Source of the DNA: Syntrophobacterales bacterium
GTDB lineage: Bacteria > Desulfobacterota > Syntrophia > Syntrophales > UBA5619
DNA length: 58,732 bases
NCBI GenBank assembly: GCA_019429105.1
Contig: JAHYJE010000023.1
Span: forward strand, 1 to 58,732
Reading direction: 5' to 3'
Part shown: in pieces, positions 1 to 7,707 of the stretch
Layout: every line of letters starts with the position of its first letter
Position numbering within the stretch: position 1 is the first letter of the stretch
The notes under the pieces: generated by a model
Databases searched by the model: none
What the model saw: the letters and a program-made list of their open reading frames with translations, nothing else
What the model was told of the DNA's origin: nothing
Translations under genes and position numbers: made by a program

Positions 1-309
1 TGCCTTTCTCTGGGCAGGAGTCCCTTCATCGAATCGGTCAAGAAACGCGAGGGGGCTCCTTTTACTTCCCCTCACCCTTCTTGGCTAAATCAGATTATTT
101 GTCCACCATTTTCTGTGGCCGTGCTCAATGTGGAAACGCTGATCTCCACGCGGCACAAGAGGGGCTATAAGCTCAACTTTGCCAAAGAAAACGTACTGAT
201 CCTAAAAAAGCAGGATATCCTTTTGATTGCTTTGGCCGTCATTTTACGGTGGAATGAGCTTTTCTCCGACTTCATTCTGGATATAGAAGAATTGCTCATT
301 CTTTGCTGA
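1..309 (+). other. Open frame running in from the window edge, unrecognised
   Basis: A frame is open from base 1 to a TGA at 307–309, so it could be the 3' end of a gene that begins outside the window. A GTG at 115 would give 64 residues ending in a hydrophobic stretch (ILLIALAVIL) and an acidic tail. I recognise no domain and see no convincing ribosome-binding site. Its place next to clear gene fragments suggests decayed accessory DNA. It may equally be non-coding. Confidence 0.2.
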
Positions 310-385
310 GGGCGCCAGAAAAGCAGTTGATATTCAGTGGCGAAAGAGTTACATTGTGCTCAGTTAATTATGGAGGTAATGTTCA

Positions 386-625
386 ATGAGAACAATTGAA
401 ACAACCGCACGGGTGGGGAAGAACCGCAAGGCAAACCTGCTTTTGGAATTTCCGCCGGACGTTTCTCCGGGCGACTACAGAATGCTTGTGGTGGTAGATG
501 AAAAGGCGATCGGTCCCGGCGACAACGGACATGTGGCCTTTGAATGTCAGACTTGGGACTGGAACGGCTGGCCCAAAAATACAACATTCCGGCGGGAAGA
601 AATCTATGGCGAAAACGGACGATAA
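386..625 (+). CDS. Antitoxin-like protein preceding a PIN toxin fragment
   Basis: This 79-residue protein starts at an ATG preceded by GGAGG (371–375). Its beginning (MRTIETTARVGKNRKA, then PPDVSPGDYRMLVVVDE) resembles the small proteins commonly encoded just upstream of PIN-domain toxins, whose N-termini read like MxTIETTATV…PPDxPPGEHRVVVVIDE. Such proteins are treated as antitoxins that bind and neutralise the partner RNase. The toxin frame begins inside this gene (20-bp overlap), the usual translationally coupled arrangement. The partner is truncated, so the pair is probably a dead toxin–antitoxin module. The antitoxin role is inferred from family resemblance and context. Confidence 0.6.
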   Translation: MRTIETTARVGKNRKANLLLEFPPDVSPGDYRMLVVVDEKAIGPGDNGHVAFECQTWDWNGWPKNTTFRREEIYGENGR

Positions 626-812
626 ATTCTGCTTCCTCGATACAAACATCATTGTGTATGCTTCGGACAGCAGTTCTCCCTGGCATCAGTCTTCTCGAGA
701 GAAGATCAAGAAGCTTCTCAGCGACGGATTCCGTTTGTTCATCAGTCCCCAGATATTGAGGGAGTATGTCTCGGTTGCCAGCCGGTCTACAGGAACCGAG
801 AAACCTACTTGA
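606..812 (+). pseudogene. Truncated PIN-domain (VapC-like) toxin
   Basis: The frame opens at ATG 606, overlapping the antitoxin by 20 bp, and encodes 68 residues. It shows the start of a PIN domain: the first acidic motif in FCFLDTNIIVYA (Asp of LDTN), then a helix and ISPQILREYVSVASR, typical of the first half of VapC-like ribonucleases. Intact family members have about 130–140 residues with three or four acidic active-site residues. Here the frame ends soon after REYVSVASR, so the later acidic residues are missing and no nuclease activity is expected. The break coincides with a switch to phage-like sequence before 827, suggesting a recombination junction near 775–785. Confidence 0.65.
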
Positions 813-826
813 GCACGGCAAGATAA

Positions 827-1024
827 ATGGCACGATCACGGATACTGAAGCCAGAATTCTGGAGCGACGAGAAGCTTGCCACGGTGCCGAGGGAGGCGCG
901 CCTTACCTTCGCGGGACTCTGGACCTGTTCCGACGACTACGGCGTCACCAAGGGACATCCCGCCTGGCTCAAGGCGCAAATCTTTCCCTATGACGTTGAT
1001 CTGCCGCTTACGGAGTTCCTTTAA
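827..1024 (+). pseudogene. 5' fragment of a phage-type gene
   Basis: The 65-residue product begins MARSRILKPEFWSDEKLA and continues with EARLTFAGLWTCSDDYGV and a KGHPAWLKAQIFPYD segment. This is the conserved N-terminus of many prophage proteins lying near replication genes, usually 200 residues or longer with a winged-helix or DnaT-like part. The frame stops after LPLTEFL, so only the 5' third remains. A TAA at 824–826 abuts the ATG, as expected for the end of a preceding phage gene. Together with the broken PIN gene this marks decayed prophage DNA. Family assignment rests on N-terminal resemblance only. Confidence 0.55.
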
Positions 1025-1298
1025 GTGGTAATCCTCACTTCTATTCCATATCAAATATAGCGGACTTGTAGGTGGACACAATAACCAGCGCATGTCTTTG
1101 GGGCTAACCATTACGGGTCGAACTCTGCTACAAAACCGAACCGACCGCCTTCGCTGACTACAATAATAAGTCGTTGAAATCTCAGCAATGTAAATGCTGT
1201 TAGAAAAAACCCCGCAGAGATTATGGTCGCTATCGGAAAAGAAAATCTTATAAGAACGCCACAGCGACATTAAGAAGCTCTTGCCGGACACTCAATTC

Positions 1299-1652
1299 TC
1301 AATACCATCGCTCATATCCAGCCTCATGTAGCGCCGTGGCTATCTCATTCAATGATTTCCTGCCAATCTTCCTGATCTTCAGTATCTTTACCGCACTCAT
1401 ATCGGCAATAATTTGAGGGTTCTCCAATATGTCTTCTGAACCGAAATATTCAGTTAATGCAATTTGAACCTTCTTTGATAATCGCTTTTTGAAAACTGGG
1501 GATGAATCGAAATTATCTTTTAGTTCCTTCAACCTGAGGTATATATGCCGTGCTCTTTCTATACTGATATCAAAGTCTTTTGCTATTTTACTGTATGTAG
1601 CTCCGGATTCCCTCATGGCGAAGATTTTTTCATTTCTTTCAGGTAGATTCAT
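1299..1652 (-). CDS. Small protein with sigma4-like HTH and RNA polymerase alpha-CTD-like domain
   Basis: 117 residues from the ATG at 1652; a TTG ten codons upstream is less likely. Residues about 5–40 (MRESGATYSKIAKDFDIS then IERARHIYLRL) look like a helix-turn-helix of the sigma region 4 type. Residues about 55–115 (LSKKVQIALTEYFGSEDI, then MSAVKILKIRKIGRKSLN and EIATALHEAGY) look like the helix-hairpin-helix fold of the RNA polymerase alpha C-terminal domain. Such a protein could bind promoter DNA or polymerase. No full sigma factor or rpoA is nearby, and the neighbours are mobile-DNA fragments, so it may be a phage or plasmid regulator. The domain calls come from reading motifs. Confidence 0.55.
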   Translation of the reverse strand: MNLPERNEKIFAMRESGATYSKIAKDFDISIERARHIYLRLKELKDNFDSSPVFKKRLSKKVQIALTEYFGSEDILENPQIIADMSAVKILKIRKIGRKSLNEIATALHEAGYERWY

Positions 1653-1733
1653 GGAGTAACTCTTAAATATTTTCCAAAGCAATATTATGATCGCAATGAT
1701 TATCCGGCAAGAGCTGGCAACTGCCCCTTAAAT

Positions 1734-2048
1734 TCAGCCTCTTTTATCCCTCTTTACGCCTGGCAGAAACGCTGTAAATGCCTTCACCAATGACGCTATC
1801 TGTCCGAAAAACATCTGCTGCATCTCTGCCGCCAGATGATTTCCCGGCGCCACACCCTCAAACTCCTCTGACGTGAACTTGCTGTTTTCAAACTTCTTCT
1901 CTTTGGCTTTTACGTAAGTGTTTCCGCCCACAGAAGATACTTCCCGATAGGAATACCGGAATGATAGAAACGGGCTGTTTCTTTTGACAGGATTGAGAAT
2001 CTCCAGTTGTTTCACACGATCATCTTTGATTTCGGGTCTTTTTTCCAT
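1734..2048 (-). CDS. Hypothetical protein
   Basis: From the ATG at 2048 this encodes 104 residues beginning MEKRPEIKDDRVKQLEILNP. The middle is charged and aromatic (FLSFRYSYREVSS), with many lysines around residues 45–60, and the C-terminal third is amphipathic (AAEMQQMFFGQIASLVKAF). I see no signal peptide, membrane helix or known catalytic motif. An upstream extension is open but hydrophobic and unlike the rest, so the internal ATG is preferred. It is convergent with nothing recognisable and lies between the sigma4/alpha-CTD protein and an IS stub. Function unknown. Confidence 0.45.
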   Translation of the reverse strand: MEKRPEIKDDRVKQLEILNPVKRNSPFLSFRYSYREVSSVGGNTYVKAKEKKFENSKFTSEEFEGVAPGNHLAAEMQQMFFGQIASLVKAFTAFLPGVKRDKRG

Positions 2049-2194
2049 CTCAGCCTCTTTTTTGTTCGTAACAATCCGCAACTGAAATTGATTGTTTATA
2101 TCAGACACATCATAGATCGAAATTGTGATAAGGTAAAGGGAAACGATATCATTCACAGCAAAAGGACTGATCAGCATGCAGTAAACAACCGCAC

Positions 2195-2269
2195 TCACGG
2201 ACCTTCAGGACCAGATAGAACGTTTGCCTTAAAAGCCGCCTCATGACTCTTGTGTATGTTGCCTGCCAT
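2195..2269 (-). pseudogene. 5' stub of an IS3-family transposase orfA
   Basis: A 24-codon minus-strand frame begins at ATG 2269 behind a strong AGGAGG and reads MAGNIHKSHEAAFKANV before leaving the family pattern and stopping. IS3-family OrfA proteins start the same way (M-x-x-x-x-H-K-x-x-x-x-x-F-K-A-x-V) ahead of a helix-turn-helix. A stretch at 2321–2340 (TGTCCAGATTTTGGGG…) resembles an IS3-type terminal repeat and would be the insertion-sequence end. Everything downstream of codon 17 or so is lost. It is a remnant, not an active element. Confidence 0.45.
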
Positions 2270-2340
2270 AATTTCCTCCTTTTCCTCCGTTATGGCAGCC
2301 TGCCATGCACCAGGTTGCCCTGTCCAGATTTTGGGGAGTG

Positions 2341-3213
2341 TTATAGCCAACGGTTAGTCTGGCGGTCGGATTCTCAAGGGACTTGCGCCTACTGCGCCGG
2401 TGAATATCCCGTAAGACGGGTTCGTCGGACGGTAACAAACTGTCAAGAACTCTGAAATTGCTGGTCCGCAACAAATTGGATGCACAATCATGATTATTCT
2501 GCTATACTTCACATTGCGTGGTAGTTCACTGAAATACCGTCCAGAGCGGTACATTTTCAAACCGCCCGCTTTAGGGCAATATAAGGTTGCCACTGATATT
2601 TTTGGGGATATCACTGAGAACATCTATTCTCTAATAGCAATAAATACAATATATTAACATATCATTTCGACTCCCGCCGCCGCCCTGATTTCAGGAACTC
2701 AGGTAATTCCCGTTGTCAGTTTTGCAAGGGGAATTACCTTTCCCCTTTACCTGCAAGCCGATCTTAAATCATCGTCAGTATTCCTTCCCGGATACCGTTC
2801 CAAGGCTTTATTGGGATAGCTCGTGGCAGCCCATTTTATTCTTCCCGGTGAACGATATTTTCTCAAGGCCCGGACGGATGAATGGCAAATTCTGCAATAA
2901 AGTTATCGGGACGATTCTTTTGCAAAAATAGGGTTTAGGCGCGGGAAACTGTTTGTAAGATGATGGCATATTGTTTGCGTATAGAATAGGGAGGGGATAG
3001 TCAACGAATGGACTTTTTAGCAAGACAGTCAAGCTTTTGCCCACAATATCGTGGGACTCAACAGCGGGCTTCAGCGAATAATCTCCTAATAATATAGCTA
3101 AGTTGAAAACCCCGGGCGGGATACACAATATAAATTTGATGCTGGAGATAACTCATGTAAGCAAATGCCTATAGTGAAAATCCAAAGAGGTTCAACGTCA
3201 AAATTCTGTTTGA
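2341..3213. other. Long non-coding or decayed stretch
   Basis: About 870 bases between the IS stub and the flagellar cluster contain only short, compositionally poor frames on both strands. None has a ribosome-binding site or recognisable motif. Base composition changes abruptly several times, with an AT-rich segment near 2600–2660. This fits remnants of mobile DNA. The promoter of the flagellar cluster is probably in its last 200 bases, but I cannot point to clear hexamers. Confidence 0.4.
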
Positions 3214-3414
3214 GTGGGCAAAAAGAAGTGTCAATATTTTGAGCCTTGGGCGAAATTACAGGCGATATTCTCTGACTTCTCGCCGGCTCAAAGGGTTTCG
3301 CTGGCGGCGGTCGTGATCACATTCCCGGCAGCGGCCTTATCGTTTACTGAAGCGGGCCGGTTGATTACAGGGTGCTTTTCTCATAGCTTTCCGGTGAATA
3401 TGCCTGCGGTATGA
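3214..3414 (+). pseudogene. FliF N-terminal remnant (MS-ring protein stub)
   Basis: A GTG-initiated frame of 66 residues contains KLQAIFSDFSPAQRVSLAAV followed by a short hydrophobic stretch. This resembles the FliF N-terminus, a cytoplasmic segment leading into the first membrane helix. Intact FliF is over 500 residues, with ring-building domains and a C-terminal tail that binds FliG; all of that is absent. The TGA overlaps the next ATG (ATGA, 3411–3414), so the stub may now act as a translated leader coupling ribosomes to fliG. The FliF call rests on about 30 residues and on position. Confidence 0.4.
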
Positions 3415-4391
3415 TTGGCAAACTCCGGGAAAAGCAGGGGTTCGATTCGCCGGCGGCGAGAATCGTCAAAATAATGACTAATAAAACTGCCTTATGGCAG
3501 GCGTGCCCGATCTTTTCAATATCGCCGGGCATGACAAGTCGAATGGGACGATCAGCTATGCGAGAAAAAAAGCGGTTGGCAAAACGGCTCTGCCGGATGG
3601 GTCAGCCGGCACAGGCAGATGCCCCGCAGATATTGGGGGATATCTCAAGCGACAGAGATTCGGAAAACCCGATTCTTGAAAAATTAAGGGGTGTTGACCC
3701 AGGGATACTGGCAGAATTCACAAAAAAGGAACATCCTCAGACGATAGCGCTGATTATGGCCCATCTGCTTCCCGGACAAGCGGCGGAAATTTTGGAGTGC
3801 TATTCGCCGACCCTGCAGTGCGAGATAATCAGGAGGATGGCAATTCTGAAGGAAGTGCCGTTGGAATTCATTGAGGAGGTAGCCAATACGCTGGAAAAAG
3901 AGATACCCGCAAACGCATCAGGCGAGCGCAAGCTTGGCGGCGCACGTTTTATAGGAGAGATATTGAAAAAGATGGGTCCCGCCAGCAATAGGGCGGTTAT
4001 TTCCGCCCTTGATAAGATGGAGCCTGAGATTGCGTCCGCGGTTCGTAATTTCATGTTCAGTTTTGACGATGTCCTCAAACTCGATGACAAAAAAATGCAG
4101 GTGCTGTTGGGCGAGATCAGTTCCGAGGATCTTTCTCGTGCCCTTAAACTGGTTGATGAAAACGCACGGGATAAAATCTATCGCAACATGCCCAAACGGA
4201 AAGCGAAAATTATGAAGAAAAAGATCCGGATGATGCCCCCGGTACGACTTGCGGATGGGGAGTCCAGCCAAAGGAAGATAATTGAAACAATCATGAAACT
4301 TGAGGAAGCGGGGAAGATCGGTATTCGGCGAGGAGGGATGGATATAGATGGCGAACATATTGAGTCAGGAAGAGATTCGAGCCCTTCTTAG
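3411..4391 (+). CDS. fliG: Flagellar motor switch protein FliG, atypical N-terminus
   Basis: 326 residues. From about residue 90 it is clearly FliG: NPILEKLRGVDPGILAEF, the EHPQTIALIMAHL motif of the middle domain, then a C-terminal part (SFDDVLKLDDKKMQVLLGEI) that in FliG carries the torque-generating helix touching the stator. Residues 1–90, where the FliF-binding domain should be, are basic, cysteine-containing and unlike FliG_N. With the FliF stub just upstream, this looks like an internal deletion that removed most of fliF and the fliG 5' end. The start is uncertain; ATG 3411 overlaps the stub's stop. The 3' end overlaps fliM by 44 bp. Confidence 0.75.
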   Translation: MIGKLREKQGFDSPAARIVKIMTNKTALWQACPIFSISPGMTSRMGRSAMREKKRLAKRLCRMGQPAQADAPQILGDISSDRDSENPILEKLRGVDPGILAEFTKKEHPQTIALIMAHLLPGQAAEILECYSPTLQCEIIRRMAILKEVPLEFIEEVANTLEKEIPANASGERKLGGARFIGEILKKMGPASNRAVISALDKMEPEIASAVRNFMFSFDDVLKLDDKKMQVLLGEISSEDLSRALKLVDENARDKIYRNMPKRKAKIMKKKIRMMPPVRLADGESSQRKIIETIMKLEEAGKIGIRRGGMDIDGEHIESGRDSSPS

Positions 4392-5346
4392 AGGTATCCC
4401 CGGAGAAGAAACAGAGGCCGCCGGAGAAACTGCTTTGGAGGGCGCTGTTCCTTATGATCTGACGAGTCAGGAAAGGATCATGCAAAGGCGGATGCCGAAC
4501 CTGGAGATGGCAAACGATAAATTCGCCCGAATATTCAAGGGAACGATGTCTTCTATCCTGAGAAGGGTCGTAAACATAAAAATCATTTCGACAGAGATGC
4601 TGAGATTTTTGGAATTTACAAATACGCTTGCAGCTCCGACCAGCATGCATCTGTTCAGGATGGAGCCGCTGCGGGGAAGCGCCCTTTTTGTATTTGAGTC
4701 CGAGATTATTTTTACCCTGGTCAATTTACTTTTTGGCGGCTCCGAAACCACTCCCGATAAGATTGAGGGGCGGGAGTTTACCCCCATTGAGAACAACCTG
4801 ATAAAAAAAATAGCCCTCAGCGCTTTGTCTGATCTGGAAACCGCCTGGAAGTCGTTGCTTGATATAGAAATTACCTATCTGCGCTCGGAGATTAATCCCC
4901 GGTTTGTGCAGATCGTCTCCCCTGCAGACGTAGTTATCGTGATCAATTATGAGGTGGAATTGGGGTATACAACAGGCGTAATGTCCATGTGCATTCCCTA
5001 TTCATCCCTTGAACCCATCAGGGAAAAACTGCAGGCCGGCTTTCAGTGCGAAAAGGTGAAAGTGGATAAGATATGGGAGGGAAGGCTTAAGGATTATCTG
5101 ATGATGGTCGGCTTGGACATTGCGGTGGAGTTGGGAAAAACCGAGATAAAGGGCAAGGATTTGGTAAAACTCCAAAAAGGGGATGTCATACGTTTGAATC
5201 AATTAGTGGCGGCTCCGCTGACCGCATTTGTGGAAGGTGTCGCAAAGTACAAGGTAGAGCCTGGTTATCACAAGGGCAATATGGCCGGGCGTATTACAGA
5301 ACTAATTGCCAAAGAGGATATTGCTTATGGATCAGAAGGAGCTTGA
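4348..5346 (+). CDS. fliM: Flagellar motor switch protein FliM
   Basis: 332 residues, full FliM length. The N-terminus carries the CheY-P-binding peptide (ILSQEEIRALLRGI). The CheC-like middle domain follows (about 50–240, including LRGSALFVFESEIIF and LLFGGS), then a C-terminal SpoA domain (about 250–325) that binds FliN. The ATG is preceded by GAGGAGGGATGG and lies inside the end of fliG. FliM forms the C-ring wall and passes the chemotaxis signal to FliG. No key region is lost, in contrast to the damaged fliF and fliG upstream. Next comes fliN with a 20-bp overlap. Confidence 0.9.
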   Translation: MANILSQEEIRALLRGIPGEETEAAGETALEGAVPYDLTSQERIMQRRMPNLEMANDKFARIFKGTMSSILRRVVNIKIISTEMLRFLEFTNTLAAPTSMHLFRMEPLRGSALFVFESEIIFTLVNLLFGGSETTPDKIEGREFTPIENNLIKKIALSALSDLETAWKSLLDIEITYLRSEINPRFVQIVSPADVVIVINYEVELGYTTGVMSMCIPYSSLEPIREKLQAGFQCEKVKVDKIWEGRLKDYLMMVGLDIAVELGKTEIKGKDLVKLQKGDVIRLNQLVAAPLTAFVEGVAKYKVEPGYHKGNMAGRITELIAKEDIAYGSEGA

Positions 5347-5809
5347 TCGTTCAAGGAACGGGATGCCTGAGTCTCCCCGGAGCGGCAAAAGGGCAGCCAA
5401 AAAGGACAGAGGTGGTAATCTTTTGGGGAACGATGTACAGAAGAAAGCATTGAAATCAAAGAAAGAGGCGACCAATGCGGAGGCAGATAAGGGTTGTTTT
5501 GATGAGCTTGTCCACAATCGTCCAAACAAAAGCCCGAATGATAAAGGTTCGCTGGATATGGAGTTTCTGCTGGATATTCCCCTCAATTTGACGGTTGAAC
5601 TCGGCAGAAACCGCCTATTGATAAACGAGCTGCTGCAGCTTGGGCAGGGATCGGTAATAGAGCTTACAAAACTCGCCGGAGAACCGATGGACATATACGT
5701 CAACCAACGCTTGATCGCCAGGGGCGAAGTGGTCGTTGTCAATCAAAAATTCGGGGTACGCCTGACGGATATTGTCTCCCCCGCCGAACGGAGCAGCAGG
5801 TTCAAATGA
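5327..5809 (+). CDS. fliN: Flagellar motor switch protein FliN
   Basis: 160 residues from ATG 5327, which sits inside the end of fliM behind AGAGGA. Residues 1–70 are a lysine-rich, probably disordered linker. Residues about 75–155 form the SpoA domain: LDMEFLLDIPLNLTVELGR, LLQLGQGSVIELTKLAGEP, DIYVNQRLIARGEVVVVN and FGVRLTDIVSP. This is the conserved FliN core that assembles with FliM at the base of the C-ring and, in many species, docks the export ATPase complex. Length and motif order match functional FliN. Confidence 0.9.
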   Translation: MDQKELDRSRNGMPESPRSGKRAAKKDRGGNLLGNDVQKKALKSKKEATNAEADKGCFDELVHNRPNKSPNDKGSLDMEFLLDIPLNLTVELGRNRLLINELLQLGQGSVIELTKLAGEPMDIYVNQRLIARGEVVVVNQKFGVRLTDIVSPAERSSRFK

Positions 5810-5911
5810 AAGGATGGTCGGCAAAATTTCCAGGCGTCAAGTTTCAGGTGTCCGGCCCGACACTTGACCGTATTCCGGAGGGATTGGCCGTCAGGGGGTG
5901 AGGAGACAGAG

Positions 5912-6778
5912 ATGGAGGAGGCGTTGATACTGAAAAAAATAAAAAGCGAAGAGGTTCCGAAAAATAGAAGGACCGAATCGCCGGGGGGAAAAAGTTCCTC
6001 CAAAACAAGGGTTATTTCGGTAACCAGTGGTAAAGGGGGCGTCGGGAAGACCAATATAGCCGTCAATCTTGCTGTTTCCTTGGCGCGGATGCGTAAGAAA
6101 ACCCTGCTTCTCGATGCTGATGCGGGGTTGGCAAATATTGATGTAATCCTGGGTCTGACGCCTGAATATAATTTGTATCACGTATTGAAAGGGGAAAAAA
6201 GTTTTTCCGAAACGGTTATCAAAGGTCCCGGAGGGATCATGATTCTGCCTGCTTCATCGGGGATGGCGGAAATGGCGGAACTCTCAGCGGGACAAAAATT
6301 GACGCTTCTGGATGGGTTAAACGATCTTCGCAGCAGGATTGAATTCATGCTTGTTGATACGGCTGCGGGCATTGCCGGGAATGTCATGTATTTTAACGCG
6401 GCGGCCAGGGAAATTATCGTTGTGGTCTCTCCTGAGCCGGCCTCCCTTACCGACGCTTATGCCCTGATTAAGGTACTTTATCAGCGCCATGCCAAAAAAA
6501 GGTTCCGTCTGATCGTAAATATGGTAAAGAACCCGGCCGAAGCAAAAGAGGTTTGGGAGAGACTGAGCAGGGCCACCGACCATTTTCTTAACTTGACGGT
6601 AAATTATCTTGGACATGTTGTCAGCGACGAAAAGATTACGGAAGCGGTTCGCCGGCAAAAGGCGTTTGTAGAACTGTTTCCTGACTCTCCGGCAAGCAGG
6701 TGCATTCAGGAAATTGCCGAAAAGCTCGCAGAGGAGAGTCCCGATTACGAGGACGACGGGAACATATCATTTTTTTGA
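5912..6778 (+). CDS. flhG: FlhG/FleN-type MinD-like ATPase
   Basis: 288 residues from ATG 5912 behind TGAGGAGACAGAG. After a charged N-terminal tail it has the deviant Walker A motif SGKGGVGKTN, DADAGLANIDVILGL and the Walker B/switch DTAAGIAG, all typical of ParA/MinD proteins; the LANID signature marks the FlhG group. FlhG controls flagellar number and C-ring assembly, usually with FlhF, and binds FliM/FliN. Its place right after fliN fits that role. No flhF is visible here. A second FlhG-like gene lies at 38190–38933. Confidence 0.85.
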   Translation: MEEALILKKIKSEEVPKNRRTESPGGKSSSKTRVISVTSGKGGVGKTNIAVNLAVSLARMRKKTLLLDADAGLANIDVILGLTPEYNLYHVLKGEKSFSETVIKGPGGIMILPASSGMAEMAELSAGQKLTLLDGLNDLRSRIEFMLVDTAAGIAGNVMYFNAAAREIIVVVSPEPASLTDAYALIKVLYQRHAKKRFRLIVNMVKNPAEAKEVWERLSRATDHFLNLTVNYLGHVVSDEKITEAVRRQKAFVELFPDSPASRCIQEIAEKLAEESPDYEDDGNISFF

Positions 6779-6840
6779 AATTGTTGCTGGCCTGTTGCTG
6801 GCAGCCAGATATTTTTTATAATCATGACAAGGTGAACTGC

Positions 6841-7611
6841 ATGGATAAGGCCGACATTTACGAGAAACTGAATCAGCTTTTTGTTGAAGACATTATGGGG
6901 AAGATAATCCCCGGGGCTATTCATAACCTTTCCAACCCCCTCGGCGGCATAATAGGCAGAGTTCAGTTGATGCAGGCACGCACCTCGAAGAGTTTTGAGG
7001 CAATCGAGGTACAGCACCCTGAATTATATAAGGAGCTTGCCCTGGACAAGATAAAAAAAGACGTATCCATCCTTGCCGGAGAGTCGGAAATGATGCTTTC
7101 GATATTCAGAAACTTCGAGGGAAAGATTTTAGCGCTTTCCGCCCGTGGCCGGGAGATGATCGATATATCCAAAATGATCGCGGCGGAGCTCAAATTTGCC
7201 GATTTCTATCTGGATTTTAAGCACGAAATTAATATGACGGTGACGTTTAAGGATAACCTGCCAGTCATTTCGGGAGAAGGTCCCGGTTATTCCCTCTGCA
7301 TCTCCGCCTTGATCAATTCCGCCCGGCAGAGGATGCAGAGTATGCCGGAAAAAGAGTTGACCGTTTCTGTTGATTATGACGATGTTGATATCAATATCGT
7401 TTTTCAGGACAGCGGTGAGAAGATTACCAATTCCTGTTACAAGCTTTCCGGCGGGGCAGAAATTTTTCCCGAGATAAAAAAACTTCCTGCTGCAGAGCAT
7501 GGTTTGTATTACGCTTTTATGCTGCTTAAGAGCTACGGTTTCCAGATAGACGTGGATGCCCGCAGGGGGAGGAACATTATCTCGCTGCGCCTGCCTTATA
7601 AGACAGTTTAG
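6841..7611 (+). CDS. Histidine-kinase-like protein of the flagellar switch cluster
   Basis: 256 residues, starting at ATG 6841. Residues about 20–45 contain GAIHNLSNPLGGIIGRVQLM, an H-box-like dimerisation helix with a candidate phospho-acceptor His in HNLSNPL. The rest resembles a GHKL ATPase domain, with an N-box-like SALINSARQRM and DSGEKI, but the G-boxes are weak. No sensor domain or membrane helix is present, so it would be cytosolic. It follows flhG by 62 bp in the same direction. It may be a degenerate kinase or phosphotransfer partner for the response regulator at 8006; that pairing is inferred from proximity. Confidence 0.55.
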   Translation: MDKADIYEKLNQLFVEDIMGKIIPGAIHNLSNPLGGIIGRVQLMQARTSKSFEAIEVQHPELYKELALDKIKKDVSILAGESEMMLSIFRNFEGKILALSARGREMIDISKMIAAELKFADFYLDFKHEINMTVTFKDNLPVISGEGPGYSLCISALINSARQRMQSMPEKELTVSVDYDDVDINIVFQDSGEKITNSCYKLSGGAEIFPEIKKLPAAEHGLYYAFMLLKSYGFQIDVDARRGRNIISLRLPYKTV

Positions 7612-7643
7612 CCGCAGAAGGTCATCCCAATCTTAAAAAATAT

Positions 7644-7671
7644 TAAAGTTTTTGCATTTTATCGCCGATCA
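7644..7671 (+). promoter_or_regulatory. Sigma28 (FliA)-like promoter
   Basis: TAAAGTTT (7644–7651) and GCCGATCA (7664–7671) are separated by 12 bases. The enterobacterial FliA consensus is TAAAGTTT, 11 bases, GCCGATAA. The match is 8/8 and 7/8, with one extra spacer base. It lies 36 bp upstream of the small gene at 7708, a sensible distance for late flagellar transcription. Confidence 0.6.
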
Positions 7672-7707
7672 ATGATATGCTTGGGCAAATAAGTGGGGGA
7701 GGGTTAT

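Noticed and set aside
836-1291. A 151-codon minus-strand frame opposite the phage-type fragment
   Set aside because: It overlaps the better supported plus frame with a recognisable N-terminus and has no ribosome-binding site.
3431-3460. GGTTCGATTC, a tRNA T-loop-like motif
   Set aside because: The flanking bases do not form a T-stem, and no acceptor, D or anticodon arms are found. It lies in the fliG coding frame.
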